From Terriglobia bacterium (GTDB taxonomy: Bacteria > Acidobacteriota > Terriglobia > Terriglobales > Acidobacteriaceae), in assembly GCA_032252755.1 (NCBI GenBank), contig JAVUPY010000010.1:30534-94533 (forward strand): a stretch of DNA of 64,000 nt, given 5' to 3'. Shown in pieces: positions 8,286 through 17,096 of the stretch. The position numbers and the translations under genes are program-made. Under the pieces are notes generated by a model. It did not search any database and was not told where the DNA came from. It saw only the letters and a list, made by a program, of their open reading frames with translations. Position 1 is the first letter of the stretch, and each line of letters starts with the position of its first letter.

Positions 8286-9031
8286 TGCAGTCTCGCGACT
8301 GGGGCGGGTTGGCCATGTTGCTGCTTCCCGGCAGCGCCTGGGCGGGACCGATTCCGGCGGTGCAAAATCCGCCGGCGGGATTGAACTGGAATGCTTACGG
8401 GAATTCGGGTTCGGTGCCGTGGTCGATTGTGATCCTTCTCACGCTGCTGACGCTTCTGCCGGCGGTGCTGCTGTCCATGACGCCGTTCGTTCGCCTGCTG
8501 GTCGTTTTCCACTTCTTGCGACAGGCATTGGGAACCCAGACCGCGCCGAGCAACCAGACGCTGATCGGGCTCTCCCTGGTGCTGACCTGGTTCCTGATGC
8601 AACCGGTGGGCGTGGCGATCCAGCAGCAGGCAATCGTTCCATTTCAGCAGAACCGGATGACAGCGATGCAGGCAATTGATGCGGGCTCGGTGCCATTGAA
8701 GCGATTCATGCTGCGGTATGTCCGCGAGAAGGACGCGGCTCTGTTCGTGGAACTGAGCAATACACCGCGGCCGAAGCGGCCGGAAGACCTGCCGATGCGG
8801 GTGGTGGCTCCGGCCTACTTGCTGAGCGAGTTGAAAGCGGGATTTCAGATCGGTGCGGTGCTGTTTCTCCCATTCCTTGTTGTCGATCTGGTCGTCGCGG
8901 CGATTACGACATCGATAGGCATGCTGCAACTTCCACCGGTAGTAATTTCTACCCCGCTGAAGATCCTGCTGTTTGTGATGGTGGATGGATGGAACCTGCT
9001 GATTGGTTCGCTGATGCGAAGTTATGCGTGA
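8285..9031 (+). CDS. fliP: Flagellar export gate protein FliP
   Basis: FliP forms the core of the export gate with FliQ and FliR in the inner membrane. The 248-aa protein has a cleavable-looking signal (residues 1-20), then the membrane segments typical of FliP. Family signatures are clear: SMTPFVRLLVVFHFLRQALG, near residues 64-83, and the C-terminal half LSELKAGFQIGAVLFLPFLV followed by MLQLPPVVISTPLKILLFV. Length and order are standard. It overlaps fliO by one base and fliQ by a few. Confidence 0.97.
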   Translation: MQSRDWGGLAMLLLPGSAWAGPIPAVQNPPAGLNWNAYGNSGSVPWSIVILLTLLTLLPAVLLSMTPFVRLLVVFHFLRQALGTQTAPSNQTLIGLSLVLTWFLMQPVGVAIQQQAIVPFQQNRMTAMQAIDAGSVPLKRFMLRYVREKDAALFVELSNTPRPKRPEDLPMRVVAPAYLLSELKAGFQIGAVLFLPFLVVDLVVAAITTSIGMLQLPPVVISTPLKILLFVMVDGWNLLIGSLMRSYA

Positions 9032-9038
9032 GGAAGAG

Positions 9039-9308
9039 ATGCCGGTAGAGAGAGTGGTGGAACTGGGGCGGATCACGATGCAAACAACGCTGCTGATTGG
9101 CGCCCCGATATTGGCGATTGCGACGGTGATCAGCCTGGCGATCAGCATCGTGCAGGTGCTGACCTCGGTTCAGGATGCGACAGTCGCCACCGTTCCGCGA
9201 CTGCTGGCGGCGGCCGTAGCGGCCGTCCTGCTTATGCCCTGGATGTTGCGGAGGCTGGCCGGTTTTACGGTGCAGTTGTTTTCGGATTTTCACCCTTTTC
9301 TGCACTAG
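9039..9308 (+). CDS. fliQ: Flagellar export gate protein FliQ
   Basis: FliQ wraps the FliP/FliR core of the export gate. From this ATG the protein is 89 aa, exactly the family size, and aligns from its first residues (MPVERVVELGR); an in-frame ATG at 9024 inside fliP would add five residues. Two membrane helices are visible (about 17-40 and 52-75) joined by the conserved VQVLTSVQDATVATVPRLL stretch. GAGGAAGAG lies directly upstream. Confidence 0.95.
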   Translation: MPVERVVELGRITMQTTLLIGAPILAIATVISLAISIVQVLTSVQDATVATVPRLLAAAVAAVLLMPWMLRRLAGFTVQLFSDFHPFLH

Positions 9309-9316
9309 GAGCGAGG

Positions 9317-10084
9317 TTGCTGAACCTGGAACAACTCGTGCTGGGATTTGCAGTATCGGGGCTGCGCATTTCGGGGCTGCTGCTGTTCGCGCCGTTCTAT
9401 GGAAGCGCGTCGATGCCGGGGCGGATCAAGGTGGGGCTGGCGATCCTGCTGATGTGGTTGTTGTATCCGCTGGGGATTGCACCGAAACCGGCGATCGCCA
9501 CGCCTGGAGAATTTGCCGTAGTGGCAAGCAGCGAACTGATGTTGGGACTGCTTCTGGGATTGTCGGTGCAATTCGTGTTCGAGGCCTCGCAACTGGCGGG
9601 ACAGATTCTCGGAGTGCAATTGGGATTTTCGCTCGTCCATGTGCTCGATCCGCAGACCCAGGCGGACACGCCGGTATTTGGACTATTGCAGCAGACCATC
9701 GTGATGCTGCTCTTTCTCGCGTTGGATGTGCCGAATTGGATGCTGCGCGGACTCGCGCACAGTTTCGCATATGTGCCGCCGGGTGAAACGGTTCTCAATA
9801 GTGCGGTTGTGGGGGCCCTGATGCATGAGGCGGGCTATCAATTCTTTGCCGGGGTTCAGATTGCCGCGCCGGCGCTGGCGGCTACGATGCTCGCGGATCT
9901 CGCGCTGGGATTCCTGGGCAAAGCCTCGCCGCAATTGCCAGTGCTGTTTGTTGGACTTTCGGTGAAGAGTGTGTTGGGGCTGCTTGTAATGACAGCGGCG
10001 ATCGTGAGTTGGCCGCGATGGTTTGAGCACGCGTTTGCCGGTGCGGTTGAGCACGGCGAGCGCTTGTTGCATCTGGCGCACTGA
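9317..10084 (+). CDS. fliR: Flagellar export gate protein FliR
   Basis: FliR completes the FliPQR export gate. The 255-aa protein has about six hydrophobic segments and the FliR signatures GLRISGLLLFAPFYGSASMP near the N-terminus and LGVQLGFSLVHVLDPQTQAD near residue 100. The start is TTG, chosen because AGGAG sits five bases upstream and no ATG or GTG in frame precedes the homologous region. flhB begins eight bases after the stop. Confidence 0.95.
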   Translation: MLNLEQLVLGFAVSGLRISGLLLFAPFYGSASMPGRIKVGLAILLMWLLYPLGIAPKPAIATPGEFAVVASSELMLGLLLGLSVQFVFEASQLAGQILGVQLGFSLVHVLDPQTQADTPVFGLLQQTIVMLLFLALDVPNWMLRGLAHSFAYVPPGETVLNSAVVGALMHEAGYQFFAGVQIAAPALAATMLADLALGFLGKASPQLPVLFVGLSVKSVLGLLVMTAAIVSWPRWFEHAFAGAVEHGERLLHLAH

Positions 10085-10092
10085 GGAAAACG

Positions 10093-11160
10093 ATGGCGGA
10101 TCACAAGACCGAACAACCGACACCGCGAAGACGGCAGAAGGCGCGCGAACAGGGGCAGGTGGCGCGCAGCCGTGAACTGTCGTCGGCACTCGGCGTGTTC
10201 GCTTTGCTGGTAGTGGTGCATTGGCGGTCTCAGGCAGACGTGCGCGATTGGGGAGACGCGATGCATTCATGGCTTGATGCGGCTGGAGCCGGGGAAAGGC
10301 TGAACGTTACTTCAATGATGCTGTGGGCGGCGACTGGAATGTTTCGATGGGCGCTGCCCGGAGTCGTTGCCGGCTGGGCCATGGTGCTGGCGGGATCGTT
10401 TGTGCAGGCAGGGTTCACGTGGGCTCCAGAGGTGTTGAACTTTCGGCCAGACAGGATGAATCCTGCGGAACGGTTCAAGCAGCTGTTTTCGATCAACTCG
10501 GTTGCGAGTCTCCTGAGATCGCTGGTTCCAGGAACTGCGATTGTTTATCTCACAATCGGCGTGCTTGCGCGCGAGTGGAGCCAGTTGAAGGTGGCATCGT
10601 TTCGAACGGGCGCGGGGTCGGCGCTGTGGATATTCGCATTGCTGTACGAGATCGCGTGGAAGTGCGGCCTGGTGATGCTGGTGTGGTCGATGGCGGACTA
10701 CCTGCTGGTGCGGTATCGGGTAGAAAGCGACCTGAAGATGAGCCGGGAAGAGTTGCGGCAGGAGCACAAGGAGAGCGAAGGCGATCCGATGGTGAAGGGC
10801 AAGATTCGTCGGCTGCAGCGCCAAGCGCGGCGCCGCAAGATGCTGGCCGACGTGGCGAAGGCGGCAGTGGTCGTTACCAATCCGACGCACTATGCGATTG
10901 CGCTGGCGTATTCGGGCGAGATGCCGTCGCCGGTGGTGGTCGCGAAGGGACGAGACCGGCTAGCGGAACGAATAAAAGAAGAAGCTCGGTGGAACGAAGT
11001 TCCGACGGTAGAGAATCCGCCGCTGGCGCACGCGTTATATCGGGCTGTGCCGATTGGGAACGCGATACCGCCCAAACTCTATCTCGCCGTGGCTGAGGTG
11101 CTGGCATACGTGTATCGTGCCCAGGCGCGGGCGCGAGCCATGGCGGAGGCACTGCGATGA
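10093..11160 (+). CDS. flhB: Flagellar export switch protein FlhB
   Basis: FlhB controls the switch from rod/hook to filament export. The 355-aa protein has a basic N-terminus (KTEQPTPRRRQKAREQGQVA), four membrane segments up to about residue 215, a linker, and the C-terminal autocleavage domain with intact NPTH at residues 263-266 in VVTNPTHYAIALAY. Cleavage between N and P is established for this family. The stop overlaps the flhA ATG by four bases. Confidence 0.97.
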   Translation: MADHKTEQPTPRRRQKAREQGQVARSRELSSALGVFALLVVVHWRSQADVRDWGDAMHSWLDAAGAGERLNVTSMMLWAATGMFRWALPGVVAGWAMVLAGSFVQAGFTWAPEVLNFRPDRMNPAERFKQLFSINSVASLLRSLVPGTAIVYLTIGVLAREWSQLKVASFRTGAGSALWIFALLYEIAWKCGLVMLVWSMADYLLVRYRVESDLKMSREELRQEHKESEGDPMVKGKIRRLQRQARRRKMLADVAKAAVVVTNPTHYAIALAYSGEMPSPVVVAKGRDRLAERIKEEARWNEVPTVENPPLAHALYRAVPIGNAIPPKLYLAVAEVLAYVYRAQARARAMAEALR

Positions 11161-13229
11161 GCGTCCCGGCGCAGGCGCCAACGAAGCTCTCCGCGGCCGC
11201 GGAGTGGATCATTCCATCGGCGGCGGTATCGCTCGTATTCGTGATGCTGGTGCCGATGCCGTCACTGCTTCTCGATTTGCTGCTGGCACTGAGCATCACG
11301 GCTTCCGTGCTGGTGTTGTTATCAGCGGTGCACATCCTCCGTCCCGTGCAGTTCTCTGTATTCCCCAGCCTGCTTTTGTTGCTGACGTTGTTCAGGTTGT
11401 CGCTGAACCTGGCGAGCAGCCGGCGAATTCTGCTGCATGGGAACGAGGGCGTCTCGGCGGCTGGAAGCGTAATCCAGGCGTTCGGACAATTCGTGGTCGG
11501 CGGTAATTATGTTGTTGGATTCGTGTTGTTCCTGGCGCTGATCGCGATCCAGTACATGGTAGTCAGCCACGGTGCGGTGCGTACGGCGGAAGTGACGGCG
11601 CGCTTCACTCTCGATGCCATGCCGGGCAAGCAGATGGCGATCGATGCCGACCTGAATGCGGGGCTGATCGATGAGGCTGAGGCGCGGAGCCGGCGTGAGT
11701 CGGTGGCGCGGGAATCGGAATTCTATGGCGCAATGGATGGCGCGGCCAGGTTCAACCAGCGCGATGCGCTGGCAACGGTCCTGATCACGGCGATCAACAT
11801 TATCGCGGGATTCCTGATCGGTGTTTTCCAACTCGACATTCCATTTCGCGAGGCGCTGAAGACTTACACCGTGCTCACCGTTGGCGATGGGTTGGTGACG
11901 ATGATTCCGTCGCTGCTTGTATCGATTGCGGGTGCGATCGTCGTGACACGGGCTTCGTCGCAGAGCAGCCTGGGCACAGATGTGGGAGAGCAGTTGCTCG
12001 GGCGCAGCCGTCCGCTGTGGATCGGCGCCGGGACAATGCTGCTGCTGGCGCTGGTGCCGGGGCTGCCGAAAGTTTCGTTCATCGCGATGGCGGTCGGAGT
12101 CGGGTTCCTGGCGCGACGCGCCAAGAGGCAGCAGGACGCAACCACGGCGGCAAAGGCTAAGGCGACGGAACCGGAGGGTAAGCATCCGGTTGGAGACATT
12201 GCGGATGCATTGCCACTACTGGATGAACTCAGCCTCGAAGTTGGATATGGGTTGGTTCCGATCGTCGACACGCGACAGGGTGGACAGTTGCTGTCGCGGG
12301 TGCGAGCGTTACGCAAACATTTGGCACAGCAGTTGGGATTCGTAGTCCCCCCTGTACACATTACCGACAACCTTCGACTGAAACCGCACGAGTACGTGAT
12401 CTGCCTCCGCGGGGTGGAAGTGTCGCGCTGGGAGATGCAGGCGGACCGTTTGCTGGCGATCAGTTCGTCCGCGGAGGAGCCCGCGATTCCAGGTATCGAA
12501 ACGAAAGAGCCCGCGTTTGGCGTAAGTGCTCGATGGATTGTGCCGGCGGCGCGCGACCAGGCTGTCGCGGCGGGATTCGCAGTCGTAGACCAGACATCGG
12601 TTCTGGCGACACATCTGGCGGAGGTAATTCGGCAGAACGCGCACGAGTTGCTGACGCGCCAGGAGGCGAAGCGGCTCCTGGATCGGTTGAGCGAGAGTCA
12701 CCCGAAACTGGCCGAAGAACTTGTTCCGAAACTGCTGAGCCTCGGCGAGGTGCAGCGCGTGCTGCAACAGTTGCTCCGGGAGCAGGTGTCGATCCGCGAC
12801 CTCGGGACAATTCTGGAGAGCATGGTGGAGATGGCGGCGATCAGCAAGAACCCGGTGCTGCTCGTGGAGTCGGCCCGGCAATCGCTGAGCCGGGCACTGG
12901 TAAAACCGCTGCTTTCGGGCGACGGCACGCTCAAGGTGCTGGCGCTTGACGCGGAGATCGAAGAAGAACTGACGCGGGCATTCGACCCCCAGGCTGCCGC
13001 ACCGGCGCAGTTGCCGCTACAACCGTCGTTCGCACGGCGATTGCTGGAGGGAATGAAACGACTGGCGGGAGAGCAGTTGTCGCTGGCCTCGCCCGTCCTG
13101 TTGTGTCCGACACCGGCCAGGTTCCATCTGCGGCGGTTGCTGGAGCCGTTTATTCCGAAATTGGTAGTGCTGTCGCCGGGAGAGGTCCCGCCGACTGTGC
13201 CGGTGCAAACGTTAGGAATGGTGCGATAG
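11157..13229 (+). CDS. flhA: Flagellar export protein FlhA
   Basis: FlhA is the nonameric export-gate protein that conducts protons and docks substrate-chaperone complexes. The 690-aa protein has eight predicted membrane segments in its first 310 residues and the FHIPEP-family signature (FTLDAMPGKQMAIDADLNAG, from about residue 149), followed by a cytoplasmic region from about 330 to the end. Length matches the family. fliA follows after 15 bases with no flhF or flhG in between, unlike many other bacteria. Confidence 0.97.
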   Translation: MSVPAQAPTKLSAAAEWIIPSAAVSLVFVMLVPMPSLLLDLLLALSITASVLVLLSAVHILRPVQFSVFPSLLLLLTLFRLSLNLASSRRILLHGNEGVSAAGSVIQAFGQFVVGGNYVVGFVLFLALIAIQYMVVSHGAVRTAEVTARFTLDAMPGKQMAIDADLNAGLIDEAEARSRRESVARESEFYGAMDGAARFNQRDALATVLITAINIIAGFLIGVFQLDIPFREALKTYTVLTVGDGLVTMIPSLLVSIAGAIVVTRASSQSSLGTDVGEQLLGRSRPLWIGAGTMLLLALVPGLPKVSFIAMAVGVGFLARRAKRQQDATTAAKAKATEPEGKHPVGDIADALPLLDELSLEVGYGLVPIVDTRQGGQLLSRVRALRKHLAQQLGFVVPPVHITDNLRLKPHEYVICLRGVEVSRWEMQADRLLAISSSAEEPAIPGIETKEPAFGVSARWIVPAARDQAVAAGFAVVDQTSVLATHLAEVIRQNAHELLTRQEAKRLLDRLSESHPKLAEELVPKLLSLGEVQRVLQQLLREQVSIRDLGTILESMVEMAAISKNPVLLVESARQSLSRALVKPLLSGDGTLKVLALDAEIEEELTRAFDPQAAAPAQLPLQPSFARRLLEGMKRLAGEQLSLASPVLLCPTPARFHLRRLLEPFIPKLVVLSPGEVPPTVPVQTLGMVR

Positions 13230-13244
13230 GGACAAGGAGGACAG

Positions 13245-14054
13245 ATGGGATCCGCCGACACTGCTTACAAGATGATGGACCAGCACGAGCGAGACCGCCT
13301 GATCACGGAACAATTACCGCAGGTGCGCTACATCGCGCGGCGAATCCATGAGCGCTTGCCGCAGCACGTGCAACTGGAAGACCTGGTGCATGCGGGAGTA
13401 CTGGGACTGATTGACGCGGTGCACAAGTACGATTCGACCAAGCAGGTTCAGTTCAAGTCGTATGCGAAGTTCCGCATTCGGGGCGCAATCCTCGATAGTC
13501 TGCGCGAATTGGATTGGAGTCCGCGAGACCTTCGACGGAAGGCGCGGCGGATCGAAGAGGCGACGGCAAGTTTGAATTCAAAGCTGGGACGCGCGGCGAG
13601 CGAAACGGAAATAGCGGCAGAATTACACATCGACGTGGAAGAACTCCACCATATCCTCGGGGAACTCGGCGGACTCGACTTGGGGAGCTTGCAGATCGAA
13701 TCGGCGTCGGGAGGTGAGATGGAGGACTTATGCGAATATGTGGCCGGAAATCCTGAAGAGAGCCCGTACTTCTTGTGCCTGCAGTCGGAGATGAAGTCGG
13801 CGCTGGCGCGAGCAATTGGCGAGCTAGGTGAGAAAGAACAGCAGGTTTTATCGCTCTACTACTTCGAAGAGCTGACGATGAAAGAAGTGGGCGAAGTGCT
13901 TGGTGTCGGCGAGTCTCGAGTTTCACAAATTCATTCGCTTGCGTTGGTTCGGTTGCGTGCGCGAATGCAGGAGTTGCTGGTTTCCAAGATGATGCCGGGG
14001 CAGACGGGTCATTTAGTCGATGCGTTGCTGGAGGCGTCATGGAAAAGGTGCTGA
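13245..14054 (+). CDS. fliA: Flagellar sigma-28 factor FliA (WhiG family)
   Basis: A 269-aa sigma-70-family factor of the FliA/WhiG type that directs late flagellar transcription. Region 2 is clear (LPQHVQLEDLVHAGVLGLID, then KFRIRGAILDSLRELDWSPR), region 3 covers about 100-165, and region 4 ends in LSLYYFEELTMKEVGEVLGV followed by ESRVSQIHSLALVRLR. GGAGG is near the ATG. Its antagonist flgM and a matching promoter lie 8 kb downstream. fliM starts within its last 16 bases. Confidence 0.95.
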   Translation: MGSADTAYKMMDQHERDRLITEQLPQVRYIARRIHERLPQHVQLEDLVHAGVLGLIDAVHKYDSTKQVQFKSYAKFRIRGAILDSLRELDWSPRDLRRKARRIEEATASLNSKLGRAASETEIAAELHIDVEELHHILGELGGLDLGSLQIESASGGEMEDLCEYVAGNPEESPYFLCLQSEMKSALARAIGELGEKEQQVLSLYYFEELTMKEVGEVLGVGESRVSQIHSLALVRLRARMQELLVSKMMPGQTGHLVDALLEASWKRC

Positions 14055-15001
14055 ACCAGGATCAAATCGATGCGATGGTCAGGGCAGCGCGTGGTCGCCC
14101 GACAGAAGGCATTGCAAATGAAGAACGTGTAAAACCATGGAATTGTGCCGAAAGCGGACAGATCGGGAGGGAATCGCTGCGTGCGATCACGCAACTGCAT
14201 GAAGCATTTGCCCGCAATCTTACGCACTCATTGGGAGCATATCTGAGAGTGGTATTCGACGCGAATCTGGTTTCGGTAGAACAGCTGCCGTACAGCGATG
14301 TACTGACGCGGTTTCCGGAACTGACTTATCTCGCAACAGCACACATCGAACCAGCGAATGCGAGCGTTGCGTTTCAAATGGACTTGTCTCTGGCATTTCC
14401 GATCATCGATCTACTGCTGGGCGGCATCGGCGAGGCGGAGGCGGAAGTGCGCGAGATCACGGAAATCGAGGAGCAGATCCTGGATGGAGTGGTGCGAATC
14501 GTCTGCAAGGAATTGGAAATATCGTGGCAGCCTGCAGGGCTGGCGGTGTCATTCGAGCATAGGCAGACGCCGGGGCAAATGCAGCAACTGATGGCGCCGA
14601 ACGAAAAGACACTGGCTCTGAGCTTCGAGATTCGCATGGCTGAGAGCCGGGGAGTATTCAACGTGGTCTGCCCGTCATCTGTCTCGAACATTCTGTTGCG
14701 GAAGCTCGCGGACAACTGGGCATACCGGCGGCCCAAAGAACTATCCGAGTGTAGCCAGCAACTGATCGCCCGTTTGCTGGAGTGTCCGTTCCTGGCGGAA
14801 CTCTCGCTCGAACCGCAGCCGATGGATGCGCGGCGATTGGTGGAACTTGTGCCAGGGGAGACCGTTCAATTCGAGCGGCAGGTGGAACAACCGGTCCGGT
14901 TGCTGGTTGCAAATCAATCTTGTTTCGAGGCAGACGTGGTGCGAATAGGTTCGCGAAGGGCGGGCCATATCGGCGCCCGGATTGTGCCCTTGCAGAGCTA
15001 G
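14039..15001 (+). CDS. fliM: Flagellar motor switch protein FliM
   Basis: FliM forms the C-ring wall and binds phosphorylated CheY. The 320-aa protein has the N-terminal CheY-binding motif (LNQDQIDAMV, residues 5-14), the CheC-like middle domain with LLGGIGEAE-type GGxG loop near residue 128, and a C-terminal SpoA domain (LEPQPMDARRLVELVPGETV to the end). GGAGG precedes the ATG, which lies inside the fliA coding end, so the two are probably coupled. Confidence 0.95.
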   Translation: MEKVLNQDQIDAMVRAARGRPTEGIANEERVKPWNCAESGQIGRESLRAITQLHEAFARNLTHSLGAYLRVVFDANLVSVEQLPYSDVLTRFPELTYLATAHIEPANASVAFQMDLSLAFPIIDLLLGGIGEAEAEVREITEIEEQILDGVVRIVCKELEISWQPAGLAVSFEHRQTPGQMQQLMAPNEKTLALSFEIRMAESRGVFNVVCPSSVSNILLRKLADNWAYRRPKELSECSQQLIARLLECPFLAELSLEPQPMDARRLVELVPGETVQFERQVEQPVRLLVANQSCFEADVVRIGSRRAGHIGARIVPLQS

Positions 15002-15024
15002 AAGTTGCGAAATGAGGAAAATTT

Positions 15025-15792
15025 ATGGAACGGTTTGTTGAGACATTTTGCCAGGCAGCGGCTTCGGTGCTATCGCAGTGTTCCGGGCAGGAATGGAAAG
15101 TGCGGTCGGACGTATCCGTGATTGAGAACAGAGAGATTCGTGCGGTGCTTGCGACCTCAGGAGGACTCAATGGCGAGCTGATGGTTGAGTTCAGCCACAA
15201 GATTGCGCACGAACTGGCGCTGGCACTGTTAGGCCCGGAAGCCCAGGTCGCAGAAGCCGAAGAACGCGAAGCATTGACGGAATTATTGCGGCAGGTCTGC
15301 GGAACAGCTGCGACGGCGCTGCGACCGAGATTCTCGGAAGTGTCGTTCGCGGTTGCTCTTGAGGATCCGAAATGGACCCCTCAGGCGTTTGCGAGTCTTG
15401 TGCTCGAGAAACCGGAGTGGTCGGGAGCGGCAAGGTTGTGCTTCAGCGAGGAACTGCTGGCCGGGATGCGCGACCTTGTGATCGAGACGGACCGTCCGGC
15501 GCTGGAAGGGGCACAAAGTAGCGGGAATCTTGATCTGCTCATGGATGTGCAACTGGGCGTTCGGCTGCGATTCGGGAGCCGCCGAATGCGTTTGCGCGAA
15601 ATCCTGGAACTCCAACCGGGATCAGTGGTGGAACTAGATCGGCAAGTGCAGGAACCGGTGGACCTGCTGGTGGACAAGAAACTGATTGGACGGGGTGAAG
15701 TCGTGGTGGTGGACGGTCGGTATGGATTACGAGTAGGAGAAGTCGTAACCGCGCGCGAGAGAGTTGAATCCCTGAGAAAGGATCCCAGATGA
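15025..15792 (+). CDS. fliN: FliN/FliY-type switch protein with CheC-like N-terminus
   Basis: A 255-aa protein with a C-terminal SpoA domain (LLMDVQLGVRLRFGSRRMRL...LQPGSVVELDRQVQEPVDLL...GEVVVVDGRYGLRVGEVV, about 168-240), which is textbook FliN. The first 150 residues resemble a degenerate CheC/CheX or FliM-middle fold, without obvious phosphatase E-x-x-N motifs. The layout recalls FliY of Firmicutes. It follows fliM by 23 bases and overlaps the next gene by four. It is the likely main FliN of this organism, alongside the short paralogue at 7669. Confidence 0.88.
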   Translation: MERFVETFCQAAASVLSQCSGQEWKVRSDVSVIENREIRAVLATSGGLNGELMVEFSHKIAHELALALLGPEAQVAEAEEREALTELLRQVCGTAATALRPRFSEVSFAVALEDPKWTPQAFASLVLEKPEWSGAARLCFSEELLAGMRDLVIETDRPALEGAQSSGNLDLLMDVQLGVRLRFGSRRMRLREILELQPGSVVELDRQVQEPVDLLVDKKLIGRGEVVVVDGRYGLRVGEVVTARERVESLRKDPR

Positions 15793-16631
15793 TTACAGAG
15801 TTGATGAATACCGCGCGTCGAATGGGTTCAAAAATCAATTGGGATGAACTGGCGCCAAGATGCAGATGGGAGCGTTGCAGGCGGCGAACGCGATGGCAGG
15901 GAGTGCTGCGTAAGTCCGTGGGCGTGCGCTTTGCCGATCAGTGGTACTGCGGGGCAGAGTGCCTACGGGAGGAATTGGAACGCCGATTCGAAGCATTACT
16001 CGGCGAGCGACGAGGAGCGGGAAATCGTAAGCACCGAACGCCTGTTGGCCTTCTTTTGCTGTCGCGCGGCATTCTCGACGAGCCTCAGCTCTACGCGGCG
16101 TTGCAGGCGCATCGGGAAACCGGAGCGCGCGTTGGAGAGTGTCTGCGGCGTCTTGGAATCGCCAACGAAGGCCAGATAACGGCGGCGCTGGCCGTGCAAT
16201 GGGGCTGTCCGGTGTATCCCGCTGGAGAACATCAGGGTTGTGAGCGACTGGTGCCGCGACTCCTTCAGCTGAAACACCGAATGACTCCGGTTCATTTGGC
16301 TGACTCCGGGAATTGCATGTTTGTCGGTTTTGCCCAGGACGTAAATTACACGGTGCTGCTGGCGATTGAGCAGATGCTGGATTGCCATGCCGAGCCGTGC
16401 ATGATTGATGAGAGCGAACTCGAACGTCGACTCGGTAGTGACGCCGGCAACCGCGATGACGAGGTGGCCTTCACGACGGCGTTGACGGCAAAGGAAATGG
16501 CAATGAGTGTCGCGGGATATGCGGAGCGACTAGGTGCGGACCGGGTGCGCGTACACGGTTGTCTTGACCACATTTGGGTTCGGGTGGAGAGAGCAGCCGG
16601 GAAGTTCGACCTGTTCTTCCAGCGGCCGTAA
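15789..16631 (+). CDS. MshEN-domain protein with Cys-pair N-terminus, in flagellar operon
   Basis: A 280-aa cytoplasmic protein not normally part of flagellar operons. Residues 22-60 contain two cysteine pairs (CRWERC and WYCGAEC), which look like a treble-clef zinc knuckle. Residues about 84-146 match the MshEN/T2SSE N-terminal family: two tandem motifs of the form R-x-x-G-x-L-L-x-x-G-x-L-x-x-x-Q-L-x-x-A-L and VGECLRRLGIANEGQITAAL. That fold is an established c-di-GMP-binding module. The last 130 residues are unassigned; no ATPase domain follows. It overlaps fliN by four bases and precedes cheY, so a role in motor regulation is likely but inferred. Confidence 0.75.
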   Translation: MITELMNTARRMGSKINWDELAPRCRWERCRRRTRWQGVLRKSVGVRFADQWYCGAECLREELERRFEALLGERRGAGNRKHRTPVGLLLLSRGILDEPQLYAALQAHRETGARVGECLRRLGIANEGQITAALAVQWGCPVYPAGEHQGCERLVPRLLQLKHRMTPVHLADSGNCMFVGFAQDVNYTVLLAIEQMLDCHAEPCMIDESELERRLGSDAGNRDDEVAFTTALTAKEMAMSVAGYAERLGADRVRVHGCLDHIWVRVERAAGKFDLFFQRP

Positions 16632-16659
16632 TAAAGCCGGCGCGCAATATCGCCGATGA
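16632..16659 (+). promoter_or_regulatory. Possible sigma-28 promoter before cheY
   Basis: TAAA-N16-GCCGATGA resembles the sigma-28 consensus TAAA-N15-GCCGATAA, with a spacer one base longer. It lies 54 bases before the cheY start in the only real gap between fliM and flgF. The spacing error makes it less certain than the site before flgM. Confidence 0.4.
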
Positions 16660-16712
16660 AGAGAATGTACGTTGGACGCAAGGACTACTTCGCAGTTCCG
16701 AGGTAAGAGGCC

Positions 16713-17096
16713 ATGAAAGTTCGGGCCATGATAGTAGACGATTCGTCGGTCATGAGAAAGATCGTGGAGAGATCGTTGCGGCAGGCTGGGATCGAGATAT
16801 CCCAGGTTGTGGAAGCGGGCAATGGTTCCGAGGCGCTTGGTCTTCTGCAAACTCAATCCGTGGATCTTATACTGTGCGACATCAACATGCCGGTAATGGA
16901 CGGGTTAGAGTTTGTGCGGCGAGCTGCGAAGCTTGAGAATGGCCCGCGAGCCCCGATCGTGATGATTACAACCGAAGGCAGCGAGTCGAATGTTGTGCAC
17001 GCATTGCAGGCGGGAGCGAAGGGATACATTCGCAAACCATTTACAGCCGACCAGGTGAAAGAGCAGGTCACTCCTCTGCTGGAAAGGACCATATGA
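16713..17096 (+). CDS. cheY: CheY-like response regulator
   Basis: A 127-aa stand-alone receiver domain. All key residues are present: acidic pair D9-D10, phospho-acceptor D56 (in LILCDINMPVMDG), T86-T87 and K108 (in GYIRKPF). Single-domain receivers next to flagellar switch genes bind FliM to change rotation. The next gene is a CheX-type phosphatase that would remove the phosphate, so the pair forms a minimal output module. No CheA, CheW or receptor is nearby. Overlaps cheX by four bases. Confidence 0.92.
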   Translation: MKVRAMIVDDSSVMRKIVERSLRQAGIEISQVVEAGNGSEALGLLQTQSVDLILCDINMPVMDGLEFVRRAAKLENGPRAPIVMITTEGSESNVVHALQAGAKGYIRKPFTADQVKEQVTPLLERTI

